Shown here: piece by piece, positions 39,503-51,970 of the stretch
Position numbering within the stretch: the stretch's first letter is position 1
Layout of the letters: every line of letters starts with the position of its first letter
DNA from: Paracentrotus lividus
Lineage: Eukaryota > Echinodermata > Echinoidea > Camarodonta > Echinidae
Reading direction: 5' to 3'
Assembly: GCA_940671915.1 (NCBI GenBank)
Contig: CALNVZ010000174.1
Location: 78,790,911-78,854,910, forward strand
DNA: 64,000 nt
Position numbers and translations under genes: made by a program
Notes under the pieces: generated by a model
The model's input: only the letters and a program-made list of their open reading frames with translations
Told to the model about the DNA's origin: nothing
Database searches by the model: none

Positions 39503-40088
39503 TCTAAGATATTACGTATGACGGTATGTTCTTCTCTTCTTTTATTTGAACATATTACCCCCTTGTCTCGATGTATCTTGCCTCATTTTCTCTCCTTCAC
39601 CACTCCCCGCATCATCAAATCAATCTCATCTTCTCTACAATTGGCTTGTAACTCAGCATCCCAATAACCCCCTAGGAGTGTTTCTAGATGTCTATTGATT
39701 GCAATGATATAGGCAGAATCCATTCAATACTCGTTTTGTTTTCACAGGGTTTTCTAAGATAATAGCCAGGGGATAGGGGTCTTTTCTTACTTTGGTGGCT
39801 TGAGGGTTTACATAGCTATAGTGTCATTAAACAACCCACACAACATTGGGGGTTTCCTTATACCCCTCCCCCATCGCCATCCCTTTTATTCTTCAGATTT
39901 AGAAAGGATGCACTGTAATTTTACACACATACAAATGTGATTTGATTAATGTTCTCTCAGAATGACAATAGTAGACACCGATTTCAATAATTTCTAAACC
40001 TTATTCAGCTTCTAACATTACCCTCCCATCCAACTGGAAAAGAATGATAATGAAAAAAGAAAAAGTAATGAAATTGAAAGGGAAAGCG

Positions 40089-40090
40089 AA

Positions 40091-40126
<36 letters not shown>

Positions 40127-40137
40127 AGGGGGGAGGG
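40089..40137. repeat. (AG)n microsatellite running into G-rich tract
   Basis: About 26 bp of AG repeats followed directly by runs of G interrupted by single A. Confidence 0.95.
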
Positions 40138-40599
40138 ATAGATTTTAAGAGAACGAGAAAGGGAGAGATTAAGGGGTGAGAAGGGTGATAGTGGTGATGA
40201 CAGAAAGGTGATAGACTAAATAAACATGATAAACAAACCCCAATGTATCACAAATGTATATGTGTCACACTTCAAGTCAGTATGCAAGCTTCTCTCAACT
40301 TAAACATTCCTTATCTCTACAGAAGTTCAAGTTCAAATTCCTGGTCCCATTGCCTGCTTACAAAGAGAAATATCTCCAAACAATCGGATAAGAATAACCC
40401 TCTGCATTGAATCAGAGCTTCGTTAAATGACATTGATCGTCCCTTTGGAACCCTGACTGCACTTTTAGCACATCCAAACTATTCAACAAGATTACTGTTT
40501 ATGAAATATGAGATAGGAATTAAAGCTACAATCAGTATGTGGGGGATAAATCTTAAAGGCGGTCCTGCACGAGCATCGCTAAGCTAAAACGAGAACTCA
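40138..40599. other. Intron sequence, nothing recognised
   Basis: No repeat, exon or element seen between the AG tract and the promoter-like block. Confidence 0.4.
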
Positions 40600-40800
40600 A
40601 GATACGATCTGTGTGGTCGCCGCCATATTGTTCACGATCGAGAGCATGACTTAATTTGCATACGGCCGGTTGTAAATCAAAGTTAGTGCAAACACACGCC
40701 AGCCAATCGCGATCGCGCTGTGAGTGCGAGGCGTACAGCGTGTGTGGATACTCTGTTTGTGTATAAAGCATTGTTTCAGTGCACTATCAGTGAATGCATA
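40600..40800 (+). promoter_or_regulatory. CpG-rich promoter-like block (YY1, octamer, CCAAT, TATA, Inr-like)
   Basis: Within an AT-rich intron this stretch and the following ~250 bp are rich in CpG. In order on the plus strand: GCCGCCATATTG (40619-40630, a YY1-type site in reverse), ATTTGCAT octamer (40654-40661), CCAAT (40703-40707) beside CGCGATCGCG, TATAAAG (40762-40768), and an initiator-like TCAGT with its A at 40789, 27 bp from the start of the TATA box. The spacing and order are those of a polymerase II core promoter. Downstream frames (40724-40960 plus and others) are not recognisable, so any transcript may be non-coding. Motif identity is seen; function is inference. Confidence 0.4.
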
Positions 40801-41535
40801 TACAGTGTTCGGATCTCGAGATTATCACGTGCATAATACTTCTCGCTTGCACAACAGGCGGGGACATCCGAGCGGTCGAATCATTGCCGATAACAAATTG
40901 GCTCATGTCTTCGGCAATCGTTCGGGCGTTCTAGCTTTCGGTTTTTGGACCACTGCGTAAGAGTCGCACATCGTTGGTATGAATGGGCAGCTTGCAAAGT
41001 TCATTACCGCGTACGTATTTTGAACTCCCTCTACACTATGGGGAACGTACACCTTTAATATGTCAAATTTCGGTAAATAAAGTCCTCTAAGATATCTTTG
41101 CAAGTCATTCCTTTAAAAAAATCCACTTAAATATAAGTTGTTTGTTTTTTTTTTTTTTTTTAGTAATCAAACACTGGCAAACATTAGAAAAACTTGAAAT
41201 ATTTAGGCCTAATATCTGAAAACTTTGGCTTATACATATAACATGCACTTTAAGTTATCTGTAATTGGTACATGTAAGAGTTCAAAATACATTGGAATTA
41301 CTAAAAACCTGATAAAGAATGAAGGTAAAGCAGTTAAACAGAACGAGACGCAAGATATTGACAAATTAAAGGGAGATGGTGCACATAAGGTTGGAAGAGA
41401 TGAAATACTTAGAGAGATAGGAAGCGTAAGACAGCATGACCTAATCTAATTTACCCCACGCCATTTGGAAGAGCAATAGAGGAAAATGATCCTAATTCTT
41501 TTTTTGGTTTAATATGTCCACATCTTCAGCTGACA

Positions 41536-41695
41536 GCAAAAGTGAAAAGATGAGATGATAAGAAGATAATAAGATGGAAAGATGAAAAATCGAGATGATA
41601 AAAGGATGAAAGGATGAGATTAGAAGAAGAAAAGTTAAGATGAGAAGATGAAAAGATGAGAAGATGAATAGTTGAGAGATGAGACGATGCAAAAG
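41536..41695. repeat. Degenerate GATGAAAA-type purine repeat
   Basis: About 160 bp of AAGATGA / GATGAGA / GATAAAA words in irregular tandem. The minus-strand frames (SSFHLLI-like repeats) are translations of it. Confidence 0.85.
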
Positions 41696-42189
41696 GAGGC
41701 CAAGAACCATAATGTTGCTTTAAAACAGACATGTTCACTTTCCATCTTAATGCATAAGCAGGATAAAAGCTAGAGCACAGTCACGCAACATATCCCGAAA
41801 CGAAACATTCCCACATGCTTGCTTTGCTCGCGCCTTCCCTCCTCTCGCTCTCTCACTAATGCTCTACGTCTCTATCATCCACTGACAGACAAAACATTTA
41901 AGGATCATTATTTCTTTCATCAGGCCCAATCGGTGCCAGGTGCCGGCTAAATCCTTAGTTTTGTCACTGTCTTCCCCAATTTGGAGCTAGCTACACCCGG
42001 AGCTGATGTAAGAACATTAGGCCCGTCTCTGAGCGCAGCGAGTTCATGTATCACACTGCCTCCTATGATCATGTCAAATAGCAGCCGGATTTAAATGAAC
42101 GTGATTTGGTGTAAGATAGAAGACAGAGCACCTCTGTGTGTGAAAAACCAGAGTGTTGGATTTAGTTGTACCCCAATTCACATTACCAG
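41696..42189. other. Intron sequence, nothing firm
   Basis: A less AT-rich patch at about 41930-42110 has no frame or motif I can name. Confidence 0.35.
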
Positions 42190-42320
42190 GGTGGATCCAG
42201 GATTTTACAATATGGGGGGGGGGGGGGGGTGCCGCTGACAATTTTTATATTTCAACATGCAAAGTTGATGAGTGGCTTTCAAATTTTAAGGGGTACTCAC
42301 CCCCTGCCTGGATCAGCCAC
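42190..42320. mobile_element. Short inverted-repeat element with GATCCAGG ends
   Basis: The left end GGGTGGATCCAGG (42189-42201) is matched by the right end CCTGGATCAGCCAC (42307-42320), whose complement is GTGGCTGATCCAGG; the left end lacks two bases. A G16 run follows shortly after the left end (42214-42229), and GGGGTACTCACCCCC precedes the right end. Non-coding; TIR lengths of 11-14 bp. Confidence 0.6.
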
Positions 42321-45103
42321 TGTTACTCATTACACAGCAACACAATGTCACAGGAAACTGACATATCCTAAGAAATCATCTGAAGTTGTGTTTATCCCTT
42401 CGACAGTCTTGTTTTCATTTAAGATGAATACAAATCTTAGAATAGTCTTAAAAATGTCAATTTCATGACTATTTTGCAGTTCGCAAATCAGTAGAATGGC
42501 GTAAACAGCTTAAAAAATTGAACTCTATGAACTAAACATTGAGTGAGGTTCACAATTTGGAGGTGAAATGATCTACCACAATGCCATCTCAATCCAAAAA
42601 TCTTTCATTTGTTTGATTGAAATTGACAAGCATGCACATGAACTGAAAGTAATCATGAAGGAACACTCTAACTCAATCAGAATCAACTTCAAACAAGACA
42701 TTGATGTAAACTATTTAAGACGCAGCAAGCATGGGGTTTTCAAATGCTACCAACCACTGCGCCCAGTCTGAATCATCACAAAATGACAGCTGTCGGACTT
42801 TGACAGCGTAGCAAATTTGTCACATAACTATGAGATGAAAAGTATGAATTCATCAGCTTTTCCAACAGCGGCATCCACCCCACATTGTCTTGAGTACTTA
42901 CGGGCATGACGAACCAGTCTGGATTCGCACCCCACCATCTCGTAATTGGGGTATCCGAGAAAGAGGAGTGCTGGTGGAAGATGTTGCCTGGCGATGCATC
43001 ACTTATCTCATGCTGCACACATCTAGTGTAACTGTTACTAGTAGTTTAACTGGCATGACGCCTCACAAGGAGGAGTAGATGGGTGGGCTCACACGATCTC
43101 TTGATTAGCACTACTCATCTTCATATACTGGATGATCACAGCGTGCATTGAGATACAACCAAACCAGCGTTACATCTCCTTGCTCTCTGTCTCTGCCAAC
43201 TCTCTCCACAGTGAGTATCTCTAACTGTTTTGGAGATCAACCTCACAAGCTGGCAGGCCGATAACGAGCTAGCAGTCAAGATGGGAGGGGGGGGGGTGAA
43301 AACAAAACATCAACAATGCAAGAGTCAAGTGCAAACTGGGAGGAAGAGAGTGACAGAGATGGAGGGAGGAGGCAATTAGAAGTGGCATTACAGCTGGGAG
43401 ACGGGGAGAAGAGGCTGGAGAGAGGGTGAGAGCAGCAGGGCAGGGTCTAAGATTGAGGTGACATATGACTGGATTGGCTTTGACATTGCTGGAGTAGATA
43501 CAGAGGTTGAGTAAATAAATAGGTGATGGGGAGATGCCTGGTAGGCATGCTAGACACCCATGGTATGTTCACATCCAAACGGTAACAAAAAGAGTCGGGT
43601 AACAAACCGAAACTGCAATTTCAGTTGCAGCACGAAATGTTGAGTTGATTAGGGTGCCATTCTTAATTAAGCTCACCTCAAAATCACCTAAAAGAAAATA
43701 TCAGAGGCGGATATATCCTTCTCGCTTTCAACACATCAAATATCCAGCTTATAAGGTTTAAAATGTTTTAATTAACATTTTGAAAGGTATATGTCTTCTT
43801 CTTCTGGCACCTGAAATTTAACACTGTTTGAAGCTTTTGTTTGTAATAAAAGGCCTACACCAATAAATCCCATACATTACTTTATACATTAACATCTTGA
43901 GGTGACAAAAGAGTGGTGGAATGATGCTTGAATTTTATTGTATTTCAAATAGATGTAAACTTGTTCCCCCCCCCCCCCTTAATTTATACTCCTTTCGTCC
44001 CCGTCCTGGATTGCATCTCTTCTCTCCATTCACTGGGATTACCATTATCCGGTTGTTTTTTAGCACTTGTCTATTGAGACGTAGTGACCGTATTAACAAG
44101 TTCACCTCCTTGAGATATCTCATACCTATTCTGGCCTCTTCCATGTGATGTCCTTATTCTTTTTTTTTAGTGGGAGGGCTAATTTTTTATTTGACTTTGA
44201 GACAAAACTAACAAATTTGCAAACAGAAAAGAGAGAAGACAACTGCAATGATGACAAAATAGAAACAATCATATTTAAAGATGATCTTCTAGTAACTCGA
44301 GAGGAATTGATCAATAAGTGCAGGAAAAGAGTGAATTTAAAAAGGGGGTAATAGAAAAGTGGGACGTCCCCCTTTGACAAAGACGGAAGTGTAGGTAGAA
44401 TGGGAGAACATGAAATGCTTGTAGCCCATGGGTGATGTTTCAAAAGGAAGGTCAAATTATATCTTATCATTGAAAACATGTTACCAATCTCCTGAGAGAA
44501 TGTGTCTAGACTTTAAAGGAGCATCGTTGTATCATTTGAACTATTACATGTCCCATTGTTGGGGAATATACTCTCTTTCACTGGTCACTTTTATACATGT
44601 TCAAACAATAAGAATACCAAAGATGACTGAGTTGGTCTTCTTGATTATGTTAATGCATGAATGAAAGATGTACAAAATCCATTTAATCAAGGACTGAAAT
44701 GTGTTTATATTAATAATGCTTGCATTTAAATTTTGGAAAAGAAAGATTCATTTCTGATGTAATAATTTATGTTCTCCTTATTTCACCTTTAAAAGTAGTA
44801 GACAGACATGTTGGAAATCTGCTGATATCCCTTTATAACGTATGTTCCTGTGGGAGTATGTCTATTCTCTTATCAACACTGACAAACAAGTTATCTCATA
44901 TCACCTTCTCAAATTAAAGTGAATAGAAAAAACACAAGTGGAGGGAAATACCCAATTTTCCACACAATTGCAATGATAAAGACTTCTTACTAAAATGTAA
45001 TTGGTTCTCTGGGAGTGTGTGGATGTGGTTTTATAACGATCAGGCCACAAGGAAGATGTGTTTAACACCTATGTTCGCATTGCAGACACATTTCATAGCA
45101 TCT
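42321..45103. other. Intron sequence, nothing recognised
   Basis: G9-10 run near 43287-43297, GA-rich DNA at about 43330-43440, C10 or longer near 43968-43978. Frames of up to 117 codons (44126-44479 minus) have no recognisable domain. Confidence 0.4.
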
Positions 45104-45322
45104 GGGGGGTGTTTCACAAAGAGTTAAGTAGTCTTAAAACTCGCACTTAAATCATTATTTTCGTACGTTATATTACGCATCACCCCATTGGATTGACCAT
45201 GCTCAGGGGATGCGCGCCATTGTGAAATCTGTCAATTAAATTGCGCGTTATAGAACAAGATGCGCGTAGAAGTTAAGGTTGACTTTAAGTCTACTTAACT
45301 CTTTGTGAAACACCCCCCCCCC
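45104..45322. mobile_element. Fold-back (MITE-like) element, about 219 bp
   Basis: GGGGGGTGTTTCACAAAG at the left and CTTTGTGAAACACCCCCC at the right. The arms continue AGTTAAGTAG[T/A]CTTAAA, giving about 32 bp with one mismatch. The interior contains CCATTGGATTGACCATGCTC and a GCGC-rich part. Its ends match those of the element at 39358 (GGGGGG[T/C]GTTTCA) while the rest of the arms differ. No coding capacity. Confidence 0.85.
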
Positions 45323-46880
45323 TGCTCGTGCTACTAGCATTCAGAGTTGAATACGAGAAGCATGAGTGTTCGCAAAGATAACTCTGGGGATCGTTTCGTA
45401 TCCAACAAACAAATGTTTATGGTTTTGTTGTGATATCCTGAACAATGGGAAACTCATCACAGGAAGACTGACATATCATGCGGATATCAAATGTGATCAG
45501 TTTTGACAACAAATCTGCTCGATATAGGGACAGATGATACTAATATGTCTTCAAGATTATACCTTTACCATCTTTTTCAGCCAATACAGTATGCAGAGGG
45601 AGTGAATTAGTCTTCTTTCCACAACCTTAGGCTCCTTTTTCCCAATGAAATCAAATACTTTATAACTCCAAAAACCTATCTACAACATTATTCCCATATA
45701 TATCATTGGCGAAGTTAATCATCACCTTGCACACATTCAATGGAATATTTGATCCACATGACCGAAATAACAAAAATCCCTTCAATAATTGTACATGATG
45801 TTACGAATGAGAATTCTACGATCACGGTCTGGTCACCTCAGACAAATCTTGAGAATGAAATATCTTTAGCCAGGTCTGCGCAAGGAATTACTGGACAAAG
45901 GACTTGGACTTAGTTAAAGAGTGACGAAGATAGATCTTATGACTTTACCAGAGAGTGAAGAAGAAGTCACTGACATCAGTCAGATCAGTTTCACCCATCT
46001 TAAAGATAATCCTTTTCCGTTCTTGTGATGAATCAAACAATACTTTTACTGACTTCAATATTCAATGTTAAACCGGTATGACAATGGCAATGAATGATAT
46101 CTGTGCCTTCCTGCTCCATGGAAATAGTCAAAATAATTAGGAATTATAAAGGGGACAAACAGGAAGACCCCCCCCAAAAAAAAAAAAATGATATTATAAA
46201 GACAACATTATAGCACAGATGGTGCTCTCAGCATTGATACAAAGCATTTCAAATAAATGAAAACAATTTTAAGATTCTATCATGAATGTATAAAAAAAAA
46301 ATTATGTAACTTCATAACTATGTATACATTGATAGAATATATACTGAAATGATAAGTAATGATTTATCCCCAAATCTACATAAACCCCACACACTGAGTA
46401 ATTGGATTCTAAAAGTTCTGAGAGAGTCCTCATAAATCATCAGAAAATTAAGCGTGTTATGTTATATATGACATTTGATCGGGCTGAATTAGAGAAATTT
46501 AAGTGAAATATCCTCTCTCTTATCGACCCTGGATTGATTCAGTATATCGTATATGACAAGCTGCTAGGGGTAGATCTAGGAGGAATTAATTTTGAAAAGT
46601 CATATTAACTAATCCCTCAAAGTTCATGGGGGAACGATGCATATCTTTTTCTGCCAGTTTTATCTCTTCTTGGGTGATTGATTTGATTTTAGTGTGAATT
46701 TGGGGGATGAAGTACCCACACAGGGTCAGATTAAGAAGGGATGGTGAGATTTGAAGATTACAAATCAATACAGTAGTTTATAAGAAGTATCATTACTGCT
46801 ATGAAATTATGAGATTTCATTGGAATTAATGCCTGCATATTTTAAGGTAATCCATTAATTTTTGAAGATAGGGTTATGCA
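45323..46880. other. Intron sequence, nothing recognised
   Basis: AT-rich with a C8A12 tract at about 46169-46188. No supported feature. Confidence 0.4.
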
Positions 46881-47001
46881 ATTCAAAAGTGGGGCACAAA
46901 GTTTTCAATAAAATAAATTAATTAAATGTAATTTGAAGGCAGCAGATTGAAAAGAGGAGTACAAAGTTTTTAATGAAATAAATTAATCAAATGTAATTTG
47001 A
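46881..47001. repeat. Two-unit tandem duplication, period 65 bp
   Basis: ATT[C/G]AAAAG begins at 46881 and 46946. Each is followed by [A/T]ACAAAGTTTT, AAATAAATTAAT[T/C]AAATG and TAATTTGA. Confidence 0.85.
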
Positions 47002-48889
47002 GTGTGGCATATATTCTTCCCATTGAGTCATATCTTAATAATTAAATTCAGGAACATACTACAAGGAGAGATGCTTCACATAAACTTCACGTAAACTCGC
47101 GAAATATCTTAGTCATAGAGATAAATGATTTAAAAGGACATAAATCATAACTGATTTCTCTTCGAGGACTTCTTAAATTCCCACAAAAAGGCAGCCTCTA
47201 TCTATTGAAGTGGAAAAACCAGTCACAACAGACGTGTCCCCTTTCTAATCCCTAAGCGCTAATGTTCATCAAAATGGCAAAGCCCTTGTGAAAACAGCGA
47301 CTGTCACAAAGCTCACCTCGAGAGTCCGTTCGTTTGACCATCCTGTCATCCGAAACGCCAGCGCGTTAATTTATTAGGTATTATTTCATCTTCCAAACAA
47401 AATTGCACAAGGGGGGATCACATGACTCCTGTGTTTTGGTGTGAGAAAAGCTCAACTGTTTGGAAGATGATTTGTGTTCTGGTAAACCGAGATGACTCTA
47501 TTCACTCCGACCCGCTCCTCGGCTGATCTACCGATGCCGACATTCCGGTGAATAATGAATGTTGTACCTCAGCACTGGGATAACTCTCGGATGGATGGCG
47601 TAGTCCGGTTAGGTTTCAAATTAAATGGGCAATGTTATGCATAGTTGTGACTAGGGTGTCATTCATTGGGTTTGATGCAGTCACATAGGTTGGTGATGAC
47701 TGGGGGTGAATAATCGCACAAAGATGACAAGTTTTTGTGAATAAAGAGCAGAGTAACCAAAAATAATTCAAACAGGAAATCTATTTTATGACTACAATGT
47801 CATTATTTCTGATATGATACATGCGACCTTCAAATTAATAAAGAGGCAAGGTATAAAAGAGCCCTGTTGTGATCTAGCAAAGTAAAATAATTAATGTCAA
47901 AAAAGACAACAAATATTGCATGACAAGGTCAAGTCTGAATTTTACAATGTAACAAAAAAAATACTAAAATGATATCACAGACAATTCTTGTTCTATTTAT
48001 TCGCCGGATATGATAACTAATGCAGATCTTGCTAACGAGACCACCCTGTCAATCTACGTATCCAGCCAGCTTTCAAAAGATATTTATGATTCACTGACCT
48101 CAAATATCTTGAAAGCTAGTAAAGCACTCATTGTTAACCCCGGAGTATTTCAACAGATATATCCCAATTCCAATTCACTTTACCAGATAGGCCAGGGATG
48201 GGAAACTCCTTGAGATTATAAAGGGACAGGAGGTGCTACTTCATCAGACAAAAGTTTTGAAATAGTCCGCTTCAGGTGGACCAGGGGGAAAAACCCAAAG
48301 TTAGCTTTCTAAGCCTAAATTTGGAGCTACACCAGCTTGAGCTTAGTTCGTTACCCATTTATAGGTTCTTACGACCTTTGGTATGCAGTAGTTGGTTTTG
48401 AATACTGTATACGAGGCAAAATCAGCTGAGGGCTATGGTTTGAAGAGCTAAACCGCGAAATAGCCTAACATTTTGCAGTTACGTCCAAGATGATATGGGC
48501 TGACATTTTGTGTGTTTCAGCGTGCTTATTGAGAGTAAAATGCCCAATATACTCTGATCTGGCTACAAGGGGGTTTCCATGGAACACATGAACAATGTGA
48601 AAACGATAAAAGTCAAGTTACACTCATTTTTTATACGGTGAAAGCATAAAAATGACCGTTGGATTCAACTTTTGCTTCATTCGCCAAACTTTCAAATCTC
48701 CCCTGAAAAACCCCCTTAATTTGTGCACTTTTTAAAAACTTTGGTCTGGTAAAGCATCACCTCTTGACATGGAAAGACAGAGGGATGCAATGGTCAGGGG
48801 ATTATGACCAATCCAGATGACCGGAGGATACGAACCCGGAGAATGCTCCATGGTTACTAATGATGATCGCCATGGCATTGGGGTATAGG
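47002..48889. other. Intron sequence, nothing firm
   Basis: Less AT-rich at 47220-47600 without recognisable exon. A tRNA B-box-like word on the minus strand at 48826-48836 has no tRNA fold around it. Confidence 0.4.
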
Positions 48890-49159
48890 GGCTTGTGGGA
48901 TGCGGGATGGATTGGGAGACGAATTTGGGAAGATTGGAGAGACAAGATGGAGGAGGTGAATGGAGAGATGAATTGAATTAGGAGAGAGACAGGATGATTG
49001 AGAGACAGCCTGAGTAGAGATGAAAGATGGATGGAGATGGGGAAATATGAAGATAGTGATAGGAAATTCTATTGAAAGTAGAAATAAGAGAAAATGTACT
49101 TGAAAATGACTGGTATAATTAGTTCCTTAGAAGAGGGAGACAGAGACGGAGACAGAGAC

Positions 49160-49196
<37 letters not shown>

Positions 49197-49270
49197 AGAA
49201 AATAATATATTGAGTGAGATGGACGGGTTGCATGGAGGAAGAGAAGAGAGAGAAGTAGAGTAAACAAGAG
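48890..49270. repeat. GA-rich region with (GA)n / (GACA)n core
   Basis: Loose GAGATG / GAGAGA DNA from 48890, then GAGACAGAGACAGAGA and pure (GA)n at about 49165-49192. The LSLSLS frames on the minus strand are artefacts of it. Confidence 0.9.
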
Positions 49271-49449
49271 AAAGACAGCCAATAATTCAAGACCAAAGTT
49301 CATAATTTTAATCAATGAAGTAATTTGCGCTGGTGCAAGGGTGTCTCCTCGATTATTGGGTTCTGAAAAAATACTGAACGTGACTCTAGAACAGTCATTT
49401 CATGCCAAACACATGAATGTCTTTATATATCTCTATATTTATTGAGCAC

Positions 49450-49463
49450 AGGGGGGGGGGGGG
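49450..49463. repeat. G homopolymer run
   Basis: About 13-14 consecutive G. One of at least eight G or C runs of nine or more in the window. Confidence 0.9.
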
Positions 49464-50269
49464 AGAGATGGAGGGCCTAACTAAACAGAAGTCATTTTGT
49501 GAACTTGGTACCTAATTTAAAATGCTATCAAAGCTAATGGCATCTGTCAAGTTGAATAACATTTGATGATGATTTATAATGGATACACCTTCTATGATGT
49601 CAACATACAAATATTTCCCCCTTCACCACACCAATTCAACTGATGCGGTTATAACAGAGAGGTTACTGGCTTAGGAGCAAAGGAAATGGTATACTCTATG
49701 TAGATGAGGGTGGAGTATGAGGGGGAGGAGGGTTTGGATGAGGAGAAGGAGGAGAAGGAGAAATAGGAGGAGGAGGAGAAATAGCAGCAGCAGCATGGCT
49801 GTAGATCAAAAGAAATATGAAATTTGAAAGAAAATAGCCATCTACTTTGTGATAGATGGTAAATGTCTAAACTAGCCAACAAATTTGAACTACTAGTAAT
49901 ATCTTTCTCTTTGAAATCGCTGTAAAGGAAGATGATAGAGCACTTGTTCATTCAAGACCACAATGAATCTTCATCTCTCATCCTTTTCTTTAAAAAACCC
50001 ACAGCATCATCACTACTCCTCACCTCTTCTCCAACAAAGATTCAAGTGATTAATCTTGACGTTGGGCATTGAGGAAAGGATGCTCCCGATCGACATCGTC
50101 CATCCATGATTACTTCATGAGCTCAGTGGCGATCCCCGATACTGGATGCCACTATTGATTTTGATGGTACAAGACGACATCGGATTGCTCGGGCATGAGA
50201 GGGATCATGACATCACACACCAAACTAAAAATCATCCAGCTCAGGGTACAGGCAGAGTAGGGACAGTTG
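49464..50269. other. Intron sequence with a GGA/AGG trinucleotide tract
   Basis: Contains irregular GGAGGA / GGAGAA repeats at about 49709-49782 and a short CAG run at about 49784-49796. Nothing else recognised. Confidence 0.5.
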
Positions 50270-50870
50270 ATCAGATGGTTAAGGAAGGGGTGATGAAAAG
50301 GTACAATATTTAGGAAGGGGTCATGTGAAGGGGTTCAACATGGACAAGAAAATGACTAGGCATTGACCTCTATCAGCCACATAAAAGACACTGAAGACTA
50401 AAGCTGTGTTATGAAAAAAAAATGTTTTAAAAACTGAAAGTTTGATTAAATACGATATATATTTTTGGTCATAACCAGAACATGAGTTAATCCTTTAATT
50501 GTTTAAGAAAGAAGTATAAAGATTAGTAGTCATTAACAAGAAGCTACAATGACCTCTACCACATAAAATATATTGAGTGTCGACTACTGGTGGGCACGCT
50601 AGAACTGTGTTAGGAAATTTAATAATTTGAAATCAGTTTTAGTTTCGCTTGATTTTGTGATTATTTTCACTATTTACAGAACTCAGGATTTATCTTCTTT
50701 AAGGGGAAGAGGTGATGAAATGGGTACGGGAAGGGGCACACACAAAATGGAGATTAGTGGTCGTTCACCAAGAGCGTCAGTGACCTCTATCACATAAAAG
50801 ATATTGAGCATAGACTAGTAGTTCGCATAACTGGAACTGTGTTAGGAAATTAAATCATTAGAAACCCTAC
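50270..50870. repeat. Three-unit degenerate tandem duplication
   Basis: TGACCTCTA at 50364, 50550 and 50781 (spacings 186 and 231). Units 2 and 3 share GATTAGT[A/G]GTC, then AGTGACCTCTA-like, CACATAAAA, ATATTGAG, and GAACTGTGTTAGGAAATTTAAT-like sequence in order; unit 1 shares TGACCTCTATCA, CACATAAAAGA and CTGTGTTA. GGTGATGAAA precedes units 1 and 3. Unit 1 is the most diverged. Confidence 0.75.
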
Positions 50871-51839
50871 TCTGCACTAACCACCCGAAACCAGAAGTAG
50901 CGGCCATCTCGTAAATGGAAAATCAACCAACACAACAATGTCAAGATCAGTAGAATATCATGAGCACTGTTCTAAGAACAAAACACATGATAGGATGAGG
51001 CCATGGGGAAGCCTTGGAGATTAGAATCACACATTCAAGATTATCTTTACCTAGCATCACTCATGGCAGACTTGATGGTGACAAGTTATTGTGACACATT
51101 ATGATGATGAATCAATCACAAATTAAAAATCAAAGTAAAAAGTGACAGCTAAAGACATCCTGAATGAACATTTATCGAAAGAGAATCAAAGTAAGAAATG
51201 CCACTAAAGATATCCTGGGAGCAAATACTAACCCTATCTATTACAATGCCATTGTTTTTATGAATAATGTTTGAACAAGGAAGGCAGGTCAAAGAAACTG
51301 GAGCTCAATGGGGCCCAGAAAGTTATAAAGAAGTCCAGATAATATCTAGGGGGCCAAACTTTATTGAGAATTTAAACTTTAATAACATTCAAAAGTTCAT
51401 AAGTGAAAATAAGTTTGTGATCCTTGACAGGTTGACCCTGGTTACCACTGCCTTTTCTTGCTTTGAGCTACAACAATGTATCGATAGAAACCTAATGCTT
51501 CATGTATTAAACCTATGGGAAAGAGAAAATTCTTTCATCAACAGGTTAACATCTTTTCCTTCAATGTCACCTTTCTGGTAGAACAAGGTTACGTGGACCT
51601 GACTGAGGTGTAGCAATTATGGAAGCAATGTCACTGTCCGCTATGTGACAAGAGAGAACCCTGATGAACCCTACCCATCCCATCCTTTGGACAGGCTTAG
51701 AAACATGCCTCCAATCGCACCGGAATCCACCAACATTGATTTTCGCTTGCAATCGGAGGAAGTTTGAGCTGTAATTGTAGCCCCTCAAAGGATAGCATCC
51801 ACTGCCATTTTCATTAAAGAGGAAGAGAATGATAATGGT
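50871..51839. other. Intron sequence; small local duplication
   Basis: AATCAAAGTAA occurs at about 51128 and 51187, each followed by CTAAAGA[C/T]ATCCTG, a two-unit repeat of about 60 bp. A plus-strand frame of 104 codons (51267-51581) is unrecognised. Confidence 0.5.
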
Positions 51840-51901
51840 GAGAGAAGTAGGGAGAGTAGAAGAGCAAGAGAGAAAGAGAAAAAGAGAGAACAAGAGAGAG
51901 G

Positions 51902-51941
<40 letters not shown>

Positions 51942-51970
51942 AAGAGAGAGAGAGAGAGAGAGAGAGAAAG
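51840..51970. repeat. (GA)n microsatellite
   Basis: Long GA/GAGAAA tract. Pure (AG)n blocks at about 51909-51934 and 51944-51967. Frames of 76-152 codons across it are translations of the repeat. Confidence 0.95.

Noticed and set aside
48826..48836. tRNA/SINE B-box-like word on the minus strand
   Set aside because: The flanking bases do not form a T-arm or acceptor stem, and no A-box is present at the right distance.
49069..49315. Two overlapping minus-strand LSLSLS frames
   Set aside because: Translations of the (GA)n/(GACA)n microsatellite.
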